A DNA stretch of 64,000 bases from contig DATFFH010000049.1 in assembly GCA_035250245.1 (NCBI GenBank), positions 1 through 64,000 of the forward strand, written 5' to 3'. Below the pieces are notes generated by a model, which was given only the letters and a program-made list of their open reading frames with translations, was not told the DNA's origin and did not search any database. Shown piece by piece: positions 19,841 to 29,776 of the stretch (positions within the stretch are counted from its first letter, which is position 1; each line of letters begins with the position of its first letter). Both the position numbers and the translations under genes were made by a program. Source of the DNA: Luteimonas_C sp035250245. Lineage in GTDB: Bacteria > Pseudomonadota > Gammaproteobacteria > Xanthomonadales > Xanthomonadaceae.

Positions 19841-20740
19841 ATGTCCGTCGTCCAGCAGCTCCACGTCGTCTCCCGTTACAACACGATCCGTCCTTCGGAG
19901 GACATCTCCAACGGGGTTTATCAGTGCAATATGCACGCCGATCTGGTCAAGAACCCCGGCCGGGCCTGCTTCCGCAGCAGTCTGGTCGATGAAATCATCC
20001 ATTACCAACAGGCCCTGGGCGAGCGGCTCCGGATCGAGCAGCAGCAGGACGGCGGACAGCGCCTCAAGCACGTCGTGCTGGCTTCGGACAGCGACGTGTT
20101 CAACCTGGGCGGCGATTTGGAATTGTTCTGCCAGCTCATCCGCAAAGGCGATCGCAACAGCCTGTTGAACTACGCGCGGCAGTGCGTCCGTGGCGTGCAT
20201 GCTTTTCATGCCGGGCTCGGCGTCGGCGCGCATACGATCGCGCTGGTCCAGGGCGACGCGTTGGGCGGCGGTTTTGAGGCCGCGCTGAGCTGCCACACCA
20301 TCGTCGCCGAAGAAGGCGTGCAGATGGGCCTGCCGGAAGTGCTGTTCGACCTGTTCCCCGGCATGGGCGCGTATTCCTTCCTGTGCAAACGCATCGCCCC
20401 GCACCACGCCGAAAAGATCATGCTCGAAGGCAACGTGTACAGCAGCGAAGAACTGTACAAGATCGGCTTGGTCGATGTGCTGGTGCCCCGCGGCGAAGGT
20501 GCGCGCGCTGTCGAGAAAGTCATCCGCAGCAACCAGCGCATTCCCAACGCCCGCGCCGCCATGCATCGGGTCCGTTCGATGGCGCAGCCGGTTACGCTGG
20601 AAGAGATGATGAGCATCACCGAAATCTGGGTCGACACCGCGCTGCGTTTGGGCGAAAAGTCGTTGCGCACCATGGAACGCTTGGTTCGCGCCCAGTACCG
20701 CCGCAACGGCGAGCTCAAGGAGGCGGGTGCGTATCAGTAA
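19841..20740 (+). CDS. rpfF: DSF synthase RpfF
   Basis: A crotonase-fold enzyme that makes the diffusible signal factor cis-11-methyl-2-dodecenoic acid and relatives from acyl-ACP, by dehydratase and thioesterase steps. The 299-residue protein has QGDALGGGFEAALSC with Glu146 and MGLPEVLFDLFPGMGAYSF with Glu166. The 20-residue spacing equals that of the two catalytic glutamates of Xanthomonas RpfF. ATG 19841 follows GAGGTATTTGCC. The 206-base gap upstream suggests its own promoter, although I see no clear -35/-10 pair. It converges with rpfC, as in Xanthomonas. Confidence 0.96.
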   Translation: MSVVQQLHVVSRYNTIRPSEDISNGVYQCNMHADLVKNPGRACFRSSLVDEIIHYQQALGERLRIEQQQDGGQRLKHVVLASDSDVFNLGGDLELFCQLIRKGDRNSLLNYARQCVRGVHAFHAGLGVGAHTIALVQGDALGGGFEAALSCHTIVAEEGVQMGLPEVLFDLFPGMGAYSFLCKRIAPHHAEKIMLEGNVYSSEELYKIGLVDVLVPRGEGARAVEKVIRSNQRIPNARAAMHRVRSMAQPVTLEEMMSITEIWVDTALRLGEKSLRTMERLVRAQYRRNGELKEAGAYQ

Positions 20741-20790
20741 ACGGGGTTTCGCCCGGCCGTCGCCGGGAAGGTTGACAGATGTGGAGAGGT

Positions 20791-20825
20791 CCGCCGGCGC
20801 CACGGGGAGACGCGGAAGCCGGCGG
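20791..20825. repeat. Stem-loop motif copy 1, rpfF-rpfC gap
   Basis: CCGCCGGC and GCCGGCGG form an 8-base-pair stem around the 19-base loop GCCACGGGGAGACGCGGAA. A second copy with a closely related loop lies 98 bases further on. Function unknown; orientation undetermined. Confidence 0.75.
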
Positions 20826-20888
20826 TAGACGAAGTCCGAACCGGGGAACCGACCATCCCTGGGCAGGATTTCCGTAAAGGCCAATAAC

Positions 20889-20922
20889 CCGCCGGCGTCA
20901 CAGGGGACGCGAATGCCGGCGG
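20889..20922. repeat. Stem-loop motif copy 2, rpfF-rpfC gap
   Basis: The same 8-base-pair stem CCGCCGGC/GCCGGCGG encloses the 18-base loop GTCACAGGGGACGCGAAT, matching copy 1 at most loop positions. A degenerate third relative (GACGCCACAGGC, then CTCCGGCC) may start near 20933. The whole 258-base convergent gap otherwise holds no gene. Confidence 0.75.
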
Positions 20923-20998
20923 CCCACCGATCCGACGCCACAGGCAGAACTCCGGCCATACGCATGCTGCGCACGCGACAAGGGGGAGGGTCTCTGCC

Positions 20999-23182
20999 TT
21001 AGGACGATTTTGGTTTCGGCTTGGACTTGCCGGAGTCGACCTGGCCCAGCTTGAGCAGCACCTGCCGCGCCTGCAGCGAGCTTTCTTCGAGCAAGGCATC
21101 CAGGTCCCGGGTCAATGCGCCGCCGTGCTTGGCCAGCTCGCCGTTGTCCGAGTTCATGATCTTCCGGCTGCGTTCCACCAGCCGATTCGCGCCGATGTTC
21201 TCGGCCACGCCGCGCATGGCATGGGCGATGTCGCGCATCGCGTTCCATTCGCGATCGCGCGCGGCCTTCTGGATATCGGGCACCAGCCGCGAAATGTCGC
21301 TCAGGCACTGGTCGACGAAGCTCTTCAGGAATTCGTTGCCCGAATCCATCGCGGCCAGTTCTTCCAGCACGCTGGGCAATTCCACGTCGGCGACGGAAGC
21401 CGCCGGTACTATGGTCTCCGCCATCGGCGACGGCGCGTCTTGCCCACTGGCGATGTTGCTGATCGTATCCAGCAGCCGCGTCACCACCACCGGCTTGGTC
21501 AGGTAGGCATGCGCGCCCGCGCGTTCGGCTTCGCGCAACGATTCGACGGTCGCATCCGCGGAAAGCACCACGATCGGCGTGCGCGGCCCACCCGCCTGCA
21601 TGAAACGGGTCTGCCGGATCACGTCCAGGCCGCTGAGTCCCGGCATGTGCAAATCGATGACCATCAAGTCCGGAGCGGTGCTCTCCAGCAAATCGAGCGC
21701 CCGCTCGCCGTCCTCGGCGAAGAGCAGACGATGGCCCGCGCGCTCAAGCAGGCGCTGCAGCACCAACCGGTTCGCAGACTGGTCGTCGGCCACCAGGATC
21801 AGCATCGAGCGTACGCGCGCACGGTGCCGCACGAAGGGGTCGTCGAAGGAGATGACGTTGGCCGCTGGCACCGGCACGGTGGCCGGCATTTCGCTCGAAG
21901 GCGCCTTGGGCGCCTGTTCGGCTTCGGCCTGGAATTGGAACGGCAGCTCAAACCAGAAATGGCTGCCTCCACCCGGGTTTTCCTCCAGCCCGATCTGCCC
22001 GCCCATTGCTTCGACCAGCGTCTTGGAGATGGTGGTGCCCAGGCCGCTGCCGCCGTAGCGACGGGCGCGCCCGTTATCGACTTGCTCGAAGGGCTCGAAG
22101 ATCCGCTTGCGCGCTTCGGGCGGAATGCCGATGCCCGTGTCGCGCACCGAGAACATCACCCGCCCGCTGTGATGCTGTTGCGATATCAACCGCACTTGCA
22201 GAGACACTTCGCCGTTGTCGGTGAACTTGATGGCGTTCTGCAGCAGGTTCAGCAGCACCTGCATCAAATGGCCCTGGTCGCCGTGCAGCGTGGTCGGCAG
22301 CGCCACGTCGTAGTCCATGCGCAGCACCAGATCCTTGGCGGTGGCCTGCGGCAGGCAGAGGCTGCGCACGCGCGCGAGCAGTTCGGGCAGATTGAAGTCT
22401 GCCTTGTCGATCTTCAGCTTGCCGGCTTCGATCGCGGAGATGTCCAGGACCTCCTCGATCAGCATCAGCAGGGTCTGCGCCGAGGTGCGGATCAAGCTGG
22501 TCGACTCGCGCTGTTCCGGACTGAGCTTGCTGGTAGCCAGCAATTCGGACATGCCCAGGATGCCGTTGAGCGGCGTGCGCAGTTCGTGGCTCATGTTGGC
22601 CAGGAACTTGCTTTTGGCATCGTTGGCCTTGCGCGCGCCCTCGATCGCCAGAGTCAGCGCCTTCAGCAACGAGGCGAAATACAGCGGAATCGCGATCAGG
22701 CCGATCAGCAAGCCCCAGGACAGCGACGGGTTGGAGCCCCAGTAAGGCGTGAACAGGATCACGCAGGCGAAAGAAGGCGCCGCCAGGCCGATCGCCGAAT
22801 ACAGATAGCGGGTGCCGTAACGCAGACCGTTGCCGATCGTCACCCAGAGATAGACGCTGTACAACGGGCTGCCCGCCTCCCCCAGCGAATACATGACCAT
22901 GCCCAGGGCGGCGTAATCCGAAATCATGCCGACCCACCGCCGAGGGTGGGACACGCCCGGGTTGTGCACGATCGCCGCCAGCAGGACGAACGACACGGCG
23001 AATTCGGCCAGCAGCACCAGCCAGGTGAAGATCAGCGAGCCGGAAGCGCCGCCCAGGCTGACTCGCCAGCCCAGATAGATGCAGAACAGCGCCGTGATCA
23101 CGGCGCGGATGATCACTTGCTTGTGTTCGCTGTCCGGGCGGTTGCCTAAACGCTCTCTCAAGGTGGCAAGCGAACGGATCAT
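20999..23182 (-). CDS. rpfC: DSF sensor hybrid histidine kinase RpfC
   Basis: Inner-membrane sensor for DSF that phosphorylates RpfG and, in Xanthomonas, also binds and restrains RpfF. The 727-residue protein has a short cytoplasmic N-terminus and about five membrane helices (residues 22-175). HisKA has phospho-acceptor His199 in MSHELRTPLNG, and HATPase motifs follow (NAIKFTDNG, DTGIGIPPEARKRIFEPFEQ, GSGLGTTISK). A receiver domain has its Asp in VIDLHMPG, and the C-terminal HPt domain has its His in AHAMRGVAENIGA. The ATG lies one base after the rpfG stop, so the two are coupled. Confidence 0.96.
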   Translation of the reverse strand: MIRSLATLRERLGNRPDSEHKQVIIRAVITALFCIYLGWRVSLGGASGSLIFTWLVLLAEFAVSFVLLAAIVHNPGVSHPRRWVGMISDYAALGMVMYSLGEAGSPLYSVYLWVTIGNGLRYGTRYLYSAIGLAAPSFACVILFTPYWGSNPSLSWGLLIGLIAIPLYFASLLKALTLAIEGARKANDAKSKFLANMSHELRTPLNGILGMSELLATSKLSPEQRESTSLIRTSAQTLLMLIEEVLDISAIEAGKLKIDKADFNLPELLARVRSLCLPQATAKDLVLRMDYDVALPTTLHGDQGHLMQVLLNLLQNAIKFTDNGEVSLQVRLISQQHHSGRVMFSVRDTGIGIPPEARKRIFEPFEQVDNGRARRYGGSGLGTTISKTLVEAMGGQIGLEENPGGGSHFWFELPFQFQAEAEQAPKAPSSEMPATVPVPAANVISFDDPFVRHRARVRSMLILVADDQSANRLVLQRLLERAGHRLLFAEDGERALDLLESTAPDLMVIDLHMPGLSGLDVIRQTRFMQAGGPRTPIVVLSADATVESLREAERAGAHAYLTKPVVVTRLLDTISNIASGQDAPSPMAETIVPAASVADVELPSVLEELAAMDSGNEFLKSFVDQCLSDISRLVPDIQKAARDREWNAMRDIAHAMRGVAENIGANRLVERSRKIMNSDNGELAKHGGALTRDLDALLEESSLQARQVLLKLGQVDSGKSKPKPKSS

Positions 23183-23183
23183 C

Positions 23184-24287
23184 TCAGTTCAACCCCGTTC
23201 TCCGGTTGCCGGAGAAGCGTTGGCAGATGTCCTCCAGTCGCGACCGGTTGCGCACCAGCGCATCGACGCAGTTCGGATCGAACAGCCGCCCGCGCTGGGC
23301 ATACAGATAGGCCAGCGCGGCGTCGATGCTCCACGGATCCTTGTACGGCCGCGGCGAGATCAGCGCGTCGAACACGTCGGCCACGGCCACGATCCGCGCT
23401 TCGATCGGAATCGCCTCGCCTGCCAGACCGTCCGGGTAGCCGCTGCCGTCGTAACGCTCGTGGTGGCGCAGCGCGATGATCGCACCCATCTGGATGAAGC
23501 GGTTCTGGCTGTCGTTGAGCAGTTCGTAGCCGATCCGCGGATGGCTGCGCATCACGGTCAGTTCTTCGTCGTTGAGCGGACCGGGCTTGAGCAGGATCGA
23601 ATCGGGAATGGCGATCTTGCCCATGTCGTGCAGCGGCGCGGCCATTTCAAGGACGCGCACCTCGTCTTCGAACATGCCCAGGTGCTCGGCGATCAGACCG
23701 GCGACGTGGGCCATGCGTTCCAGGAAGGCGCTGGTGCCGACGTCGCGATACTCGATGGCGCGCGCCAGCCGCGACAAGGTTTCGCGTTCACGCTCCTCGA
23801 CCTCGTGCATGCTCGACAGCAGGCGCTGCTCCAGCGACAGCGCGCGCTGCTTCACGTTCTCGGTCTGCTGGCGCAGCTGCAGCAGGTTCTTGCAACGCGC
23901 GCGCAGCTCGCGCGGACGCACCGGCTTGACCAGGAAGTCGATCACGCCCGCCTCCAACGCCGCCTGCCGCACCGGCTCGTCGCCGACCACGGTGACCAGC
24001 ACGATCGGCACGTCGCGATGCGAAGGGGCGCGGCGGAAGCGTCGGGCGAATTCCAGCCCGTCCATGCCCGGCATGCGGTAGTCGAGCAGCAGCAGGTCCG
24101 GCCGGTTGTGGTCGCACCATTTGAGCGCAGCCTCGGCGTCGCCGAAGTCGCTGACCGACAACGCCGGGGTGATGTCTTCAATGATGTGCCGGAGCATGGT
24201 CCGCGCGGAGGTCTGATCATCGACAATAACGATGTTCACGGAGCTCCCCTGTGGCCCGTCTGCCAGCCTTCCTTGCACGGCGTTCAT
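23184..24287 (-). CDS. rpfG: Response regulator RpfG, HD-GYP phosphodiesterase
   Basis: Couples DSF sensing to cyclic-di-GMP breakdown. The receiver domain (about residues 17-130) has phospho-acceptor Asp69 in LLLLDYRMPG and a conserved Lys in FLVKPV. A coiled linker leads to the HD-GYP domain with HD at 220-221 (LHDMGKIAIPD) and HHERYDGSGYPDG, with GYP at 283-285. All expected catalytic motifs are present. ATG 24287 is used. GTG 24239 (VNIVIVDDQT) has the better Shine-Dalgarno, AGGGGAG, and may be the true start. rpfC follows after one base, and no rpfH lies between them. Confidence 0.95.
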   Translation of the reverse strand: MNAVQGRLADGPQGSSVNIVIVDDQTSARTMLRHIIEDITPALSVSDFGDAEAALKWCDHNRPDLLLLDYRMPGMDGLEFARRFRRAPSHRDVPIVLVTVVGDEPVRQAALEAGVIDFLVKPVRPRELRARCKNLLQLRQQTENVKQRALSLEQRLLSSMHEVEERERETLSRLARAIEYRDVGTSAFLERMAHVAGLIAEHLGMFEDEVRVLEMAAPLHDMGKIAIPDSILLKPGPLNDEELTVMRSHPRIGYELLNDSQNRFIQMGAIIALRHHERYDGSGYPDGLAGEAIPIEARIVAVADVFDALISPRPYKDPWSIDAALAYLYAQRGRLFDPNCVDALVRNRSRLEDICQRFSGNRRTGLN

Positions 24288-24669
24288 AATCCCAACATGT
24301 TGACCCTGAAGAGGTTCGTCGGCAAGCCCCGGCGGAAAGGGCCGTTATGGGCCGATTTCAACCCTTGCAGGTTTAACGTCGGAAACGCCGGGGAACGGCC
24401 GTAGGGCTGGGACTCTGCCTTCTCCCGTCGGGAGAAGGTGGCGCGAAGCGCCGGATGAGGGTTCGGCGAAGCTAGATACGGCCGGATCGCCGTGCTGAAC
24501 GTCAGCCGGCGATTTCATCGCGAGTTTCGAGCACCTCGCTTCGCCGAACCCTCACCCCAACCCCCGCTCCGCGCCCGGGCCCACGCCAGTTGGCGCGGGC
24601 GCTCAACTGCACGCGCGCCAATGGCGCGCAAGCTGTGCAGCTCACCCCAATAGGAAGGGCTCAAAGGCC
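24288..24669. repeat. Intergenic region with CCTTCTCCCG-type inverted repeat
   Basis: This 382-base gap between lysS and rpfG holds no gene. At 24416-24473 it has a unit with two hairpins (CCTTCTCCCGTCGGGAGAAGG, written as arms CCTTCTCCC/GGGAGAAGG, and GGCGCGAAGCGCC), then GATGAGGGTTCGGCGAAG. That last string is repeated in inverse as CTTCGCCGAACCCTCACC at 24539-24556. The motif resembles a dispersed repeat common in proteobacterial genomes. A GC-rich tail with CGCGCCAATGGCGCG follows. The rpfG promoter should lie near 24290-24400, but I cannot define it. Confidence 0.6.
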
Positions 24670-26178
<1,509 letters not shown>

Positions 26179-26190
26179 GGGCTTAGGCTT

Positions 26191-26266
26191 GGTAGGTGCG
26201 AATTTATTCGCACGCTTTTGAGGTTTATACAAGGCAACAGCGTGCGAATGAATTCGCACCTACGAG
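26191..26266. repeat. Dimeric palindromic repeat, GTAGGTGCGAAT type (C1)
   Basis: GGTAGGTGCGAATTTATTCG and CGAATGAATTCGCACCTACG form inverted arms, each a small palindrome with a GTAG head. It fills nearly all of the 90-base gap between prfB and lysS and ends 13 bases before the lysS start codon. Confidence 0.85.
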
Positions 26267-26268
26267 AA

Positions 26269-27397
26269 TCAGACAGCGTCTGAGCGTTTGGAACCAGCCT
26301 CCAGACCGGATTTCAGGCTGGCCTCGACGAATTCGTCCAGGTCGCCGTCCAGCACCTTCTGGGTGTCGGTGCGTTCGATGCCGGTGCGCAGGTCCTTGAT
26401 CCGGCTCTGATCCAGCACGTAGTTGCGGATCTGGCTGCCCCAGCCGATATCGGATTTGGTCGCTTCCAGCGCGTCTTTCTCGGCGTTGCGCTTCTGGATT
26501 TCCATCTCGTACAGCTTGGCCGCCAGCATCTTCATCGCGCGGTCGCGGTTGGCGTGCTGGCTGCGCTCGGTCTGGCACGCCACCACGATGCCGCTGGGCA
26601 CGTGGGTGATGCGCACCGCCGATTCGGTCTTGTTGACGTGCTGGCCGCCGGCGCCGGAAGAACGGTACACATCGGTCTTCAGATCGGCCGGGTTGATCTC
26701 GATGTCGATGTCGTCGTCCACTTCCGGCGATACGAATACCGAGGTGAACGAGGTGTGGCGGCGGTTGTCGGAATCGAACGGCGACTTGCGCACCAGCCGG
26801 TGCACGCCGATCTCCGTCTTCAGCCAGCCGTAGGCGTAATCGCCTTCCACGCGGAAGGTGGCGGACTTGATGCCGGCGACGTCGCCGCCGCTGACTTCCA
26901 TCAGTTCCGCCTTCCAGCCGCGGCTCTCGGCCCAGCGCAAATACATGCGCAGCAGCATTTCGGCCCAGTCCTGGGCTTCTGTGCCGCCGGCGCCGGCCTG
27001 GATGTCGACGAAGGCGTTGGCCGAATCCATTTCGCCGGAGAACATGCGCTGGAATTCGAGCTTGTCGACGCGGCCGCCGTAGCGTTCCACGTCTTCGACC
27101 ACCGCGTTCGCGGTTTCTTCGTCGCTTTCGCTCTCGGCCAGGTCCAGCAGTTCGCCGGCGCCGGCTAGGCCTTCGGTGAGTTCGCGGATGCCGTTGACGG
27201 TCTTGTCCAGCAGCGAGCGCTCGCGGCCTAGGGCCTGGGCGCGTTCGGGCTGGTTCCAGACGTCGGGGTTTTCCAGTTCGCGGTTGACTTCTTCCAGACG
27301 CTCGCGCTTGGCGTCGTAGTCAAAGATACCCCCTCAGCGCATCGAGCCGACCGGTCAGGTCGGCGATGCGCTGGCGGATCGGGTTGAGTTCGATCAT
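26269..27397 (-). CDS. prfB: Peptide chain release factor 2 (programmed +1 frameshift)
   Basis: RF2 terminates translation at UGA and UAA. Translation starts at ATG 27397 and reads 25 codons to an in-frame TGA at 27322-27320. A +1 shift at CTT-T then continues in the frame from 27321 to the stop at 26269, giving about 375 residues. The discriminating SPF (VRKSPFDSDNRRHTSF) and catalytic GGQ (SSGAGGQHVNKTESAVRITH) motifs are intact. Codon 26 is the shift position in E. coli prfB too. The shift is autoregulated: low RF2 favours the frameshift. This is not a broken gene. lysS lies downstream. Confidence 0.96.
27319..27334 (-). promoter_or_regulatory. prfB programmed frameshift site
   Basis: On the minus strand the sequence AGGGGGTATCTTTGAC contains an internal Shine-Dalgarno-like AGGGGG, the slippery CTT, and the stop TGA followed by C, the weakest UGA context. 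This matches the conserved bacterial RF2 signal. Confidence 0.95.
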
Positions 27398-27454
27398 TGA
27401 GCTGCAACTGCTTGAAAAGGCCGCGAATTGTAGCCGAATCGGCGAGTCTTTGCT

Positions 27455-27555
27455 CTTCGTAGGAGCGGCTTTAGCCGCGAGCTCTTTTCGGCAAATCGCG
27501 GTCTGGTCGGAGTTTGCAGGAAAAAGCTCGCGGCTAAAGCCGCTCCTACGAAAAG
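27455..27555. repeat. Dimeric palindromic repeat, GTAGGAGCGGC type (A5)
   Basis: Arms TTCGTAGGAGCGGCTTTAGC and GCTAAAGCCGCTCCTACGAA with a divergent centre. It lies between rpfD and prfB and ends 4 bases after the rpfD stop. Confidence 0.9.
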
Positions 27556-27559
27556 CGGG

Positions 27560-28429
27560 CTAGCGGGGCTTGAGGGCTTCGCGATAGCGCCGGCTGCACG
27601 GCAACTGGCTGCCGTCTTTCAAATGGACGCGGGCGTCGCCGCTATCCAGCGGTTCGATCGAGACGACCTGGCCCAGATTGACGATGTAGCTGCGGTGGAT
27701 CCGGGTGAAGCTGCGCGGGTCCAGTTTGGATTCGATGCCGGCGATGGTGCTGCGCAGCGGGTAGTCGTGGCCGCGGACGCGCAGGTTCACGTAGTTGCTG
27801 GCCGCCTGCAGCCATTCGATGTCGTTGGCCGCGACCAGGAATTCGCGGCCGAGCTTGCGGACCAGGAAGCGCTCCGGCCGTTCGATCGAATCCACCGGCG
27901 GGCCTTCGTCGGGTTCGGATAAAAGGCTGGCCTCGCCCTGCCAGCGGCGCAGTACGAAGCGGTAGCTCTCCATGGCCAGGGCGATGACCGTGAAGCTGCG
28001 GACATCCTTCAAATACTCGTACAGGAACTGCCGGCCCCAAGGGCCGAAGTCGTATTCCATCTCTTGCCATCGGTAGATCAGCACGCGCAAGGCCACCATG
28101 CCGGCCACATGGGCCACCGCAATCGCCACACTGGCCAGCAGATACCAGGGCACCTGCCGGCGCCAGTTGTCCCAGTGCAAGGGGAAGCGGCGGGTGAACC
28201 AGACGATGGCCGGGATCAGCACCGCCAGCCACATGATCCCGCTGCTGATCTCCCAGACCGCCGGCTCCCAATTGAGGATGTCGGAGTCGGTGCGGCGGAT
28301 ATCCATCAGCGTGGTCACGCTGTTGGCCGCGCAGTTCACTGCGATCAGGATCAGCCAGAAACCGATTTCGAAGCTGCGGCGCCAGGGCAGGAAACGTCGG
28401 TAGGCGACATCGGCGGGGGTTTCGGACAT
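27560..28429 (-). CDS. rpfD: Membrane-bound LytTR regulator RpfD
   Basis: A 289-residue regulator. The N-terminal half has about four hydrophobic segments (residues 18-35, 58-77, 88-110 and 130-150). The C-terminal 105 residues form a LytTR DNA-binding domain (FLVRKLGREFLVAANDIEWL, then YPLRSTIAGIESKLDPRSFT, and RIHRSYIVNLGQV). Xanthomonas RpfD has this membrane plus LytTR layout and maps between prfB and recJ/rpfE, as here, which supports the symbol. Its targets are not well established. It is divergent from an acyltransferase-3 gene with a 148-base gap. Confidence 0.85.
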   Translation of the reverse strand: MSETPADVAYRRFLPWRRSFEIGFWLILIAVNCAANSVTTLMDIRRTDSDILNWEPAVWEISSGIMWLAVLIPAIVWFTRRFPLHWDNWRRQVPWYLLASVAIAVAHVAGMVALRVLIYRWQEMEYDFGPWGRQFLYEYLKDVRSFTVIALAMESYRFVLRRWQGEASLLSEPDEGPPVDSIERPERFLVRKLGREFLVAANDIEWLQAASNYVNLRVRGHDYPLRSTIAGIESKLDPRSFTRIHRSYIVNLGQVVSIEPLDSGDARVHLKDGSQLPCSRRYREALKPR

Positions 28430-28577
28430 GCGCGCATTCTAGCCAGGGACGACGCGGAGCCGCCGGGGTCGTCCCCGGCGTCCGCGATTCGTCCCTTCGC
28501 CCCGCCTCTGGTCCCCTCGCCCGCCCGCCAGCCCGCAGTGCGCGCTCAATGACGGCGTCTTCAACCAAGGAATCGTC

Positions 28578-29771
28578 ATGGAACGCCGCCACGATCTGGA
28601 CTGGGTCCGCGTCTGCGCTTTCGGGCTGCTAGTGCTCTTTCACGTAGGCATGTACTACGTGAGCTGGGACTGGCACGTCAAAAGCCCGCACGCCGGCGAG
28701 GCGCTGGAACCTTTCATGATGCTGACCAGCCCCTGGCGGCTATCCTTGCTGTTCGTGGTGTCGGGCGCGGCGACCGCATTCCTGTTGGGCAAATCGCCCC
28801 AGGGTTTCCTGGGCGCCCGCTCCTGGCGCCTGCTGGTGCCGGTGATCTTCGGCATGCTGGTGATCGTGCCGCCGCAGTCGTACTACGAAGTCCTCGATTC
28901 GGGCTACCCGGGTGGTTATCACGATGGCTACCTGTCCTTCTGGGGCCGTTACCTGAGGGCCGATTCCACCTTCTGCGACAGCGACGGCTGCCTGCTGGTG
29001 CCGACCTGGAACCATCTCTGGTTCGTCGTTTACCTGTGGGTCTACACGGCGGCGGTCTGGCTGGTGGCCAAACTCGCGCCGCAAGCGTGGCCTAAGCTGA
29101 GCGCCGGCCTGGCCCGGGCGCTGTCCGGCTGGGGCGCGCTGGTTTGGCCCGTATTCCTGCTGGCGGCAACGCGCATGACGCTGGTGGCCCGTTTCGAACA
29201 GACCCATGCGCTGGTGGACGATTGGTACAACCACGCCCAGTACTTCAGCGTGTTCCTGATCGGTTTCCTGATGGCGCGCACGACGGGATTCTGGGAATCA
29301 CTGCAGCGCCTGCGCTGGGCGTCCCTCGCCGCCGCGGCTGCCAGTTACGCCTTCATAATCTGGTATTTCTACGGCAGCGGCTACAGCGACGCCAATCCGG
29401 CGCCCGACTGGTTTCGCGTCTTCCAGCGTTCGATCTGGGCGCTGAACCAATGGACGACCATCGCCGCGATCTTCGGCTTCGCCTATCGCTTCCGCAACGC
29501 GGACAACGCCGCGTTGCGCTATCTGACGCCGGCGGTGTTCCCGGTCTACATCCTGCATCAGACTGTGACGGTGATCGCCGCCTACCAATTGCGGCCGCTG
29601 TCGATTCCGCCGCTGGCCGAAGGGCTGTTGTTGATTGCGCTGACCTATGCCGTCTGTTTCGTCGGCTACGAGATCGTGCGCCGGATCGGGGTGCTGCGCC
29701 CGCTGTTCGGATTGAAGCGGCTGCGATCCACGGCCGGTGCTGACGGCGTTGCGGCGCAATCCGCCACTTGA
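28578..29771 (+). CDS. Acyltransferase family 3 membrane protein
   Basis: A 397-residue integral membrane protein with about ten predicted helices. The start RRHDLDWVRVCAFGLLVLFHVG and the segment LSLLFVVSGAATAFLLG carry the Acyltransferase-3 signature (the paired Arg/Asp and His, then SG). VPTWNHLWFVVYLW matches the conserved HLWF motif. Proteins of this family O-acylate glycans or are annotated as glucan modification proteins (OpgC-like). The substrate here is unknown. ATG 28578 follows AAGGAATCGTC. It is divergent from rpfD and convergent with recJ, whose stop is 5 bases away. Confidence 0.85.
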   Translation: MERRHDLDWVRVCAFGLLVLFHVGMYYVSWDWHVKSPHAGEALEPFMMLTSPWRLSLLFVVSGAATAFLLGKSPQGFLGARSWRLLVPVIFGMLVIVPPQSYYEVLDSGYPGGYHDGYLSFWGRYLRADSTFCDSDGCLLVPTWNHLWFVVYLWVYTAAVWLVAKLAPQAWPKLSAGLARALSGWGALVWPVFLLAATRMTLVARFEQTHALVDDWYNHAQYFSVFLIGFLMARTTGFWESLQRLRWASLAAAAASYAFIIWYFYGSGYSDANPAPDWFRVFQRSIWALNQWTTIAAIFGFAYRFRNADNAALRYLTPAVFPVYILHQTVTVIAAYQLRPLSIPPLAEGLLLIALTYAVCFVGYEIVRRIGVLRPLFGLKRLRSTAGADGVAAQSAT

Positions 29772-29776
29772 CCAGG

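Noticed and set aside
20791..20922. CRISPR array
   Set aside because: Only two units, strongly palindromic, spacing of 98 bases and no cas genes.
20741..20998. Cyclic-di-GMP riboswitch between rpfF and rpfC
   Set aside because: Only partial word resemblance, no clear full fold, and the site is downstream of both convergent genes. Reported only as an unexplained paired hairpin.
20734..21099. Minus-strand ORF over the rpfC 3' end and gap
   Set aside because: It is out of frame with rpfC and its only patterning comes from the repeated stem-loops.
26269..27102. Truncated or frameshifted prfB pseudogene
   Set aside because: The stop at codon 26 lies in a perfect programmed-frameshift signal, so the gene is functional.
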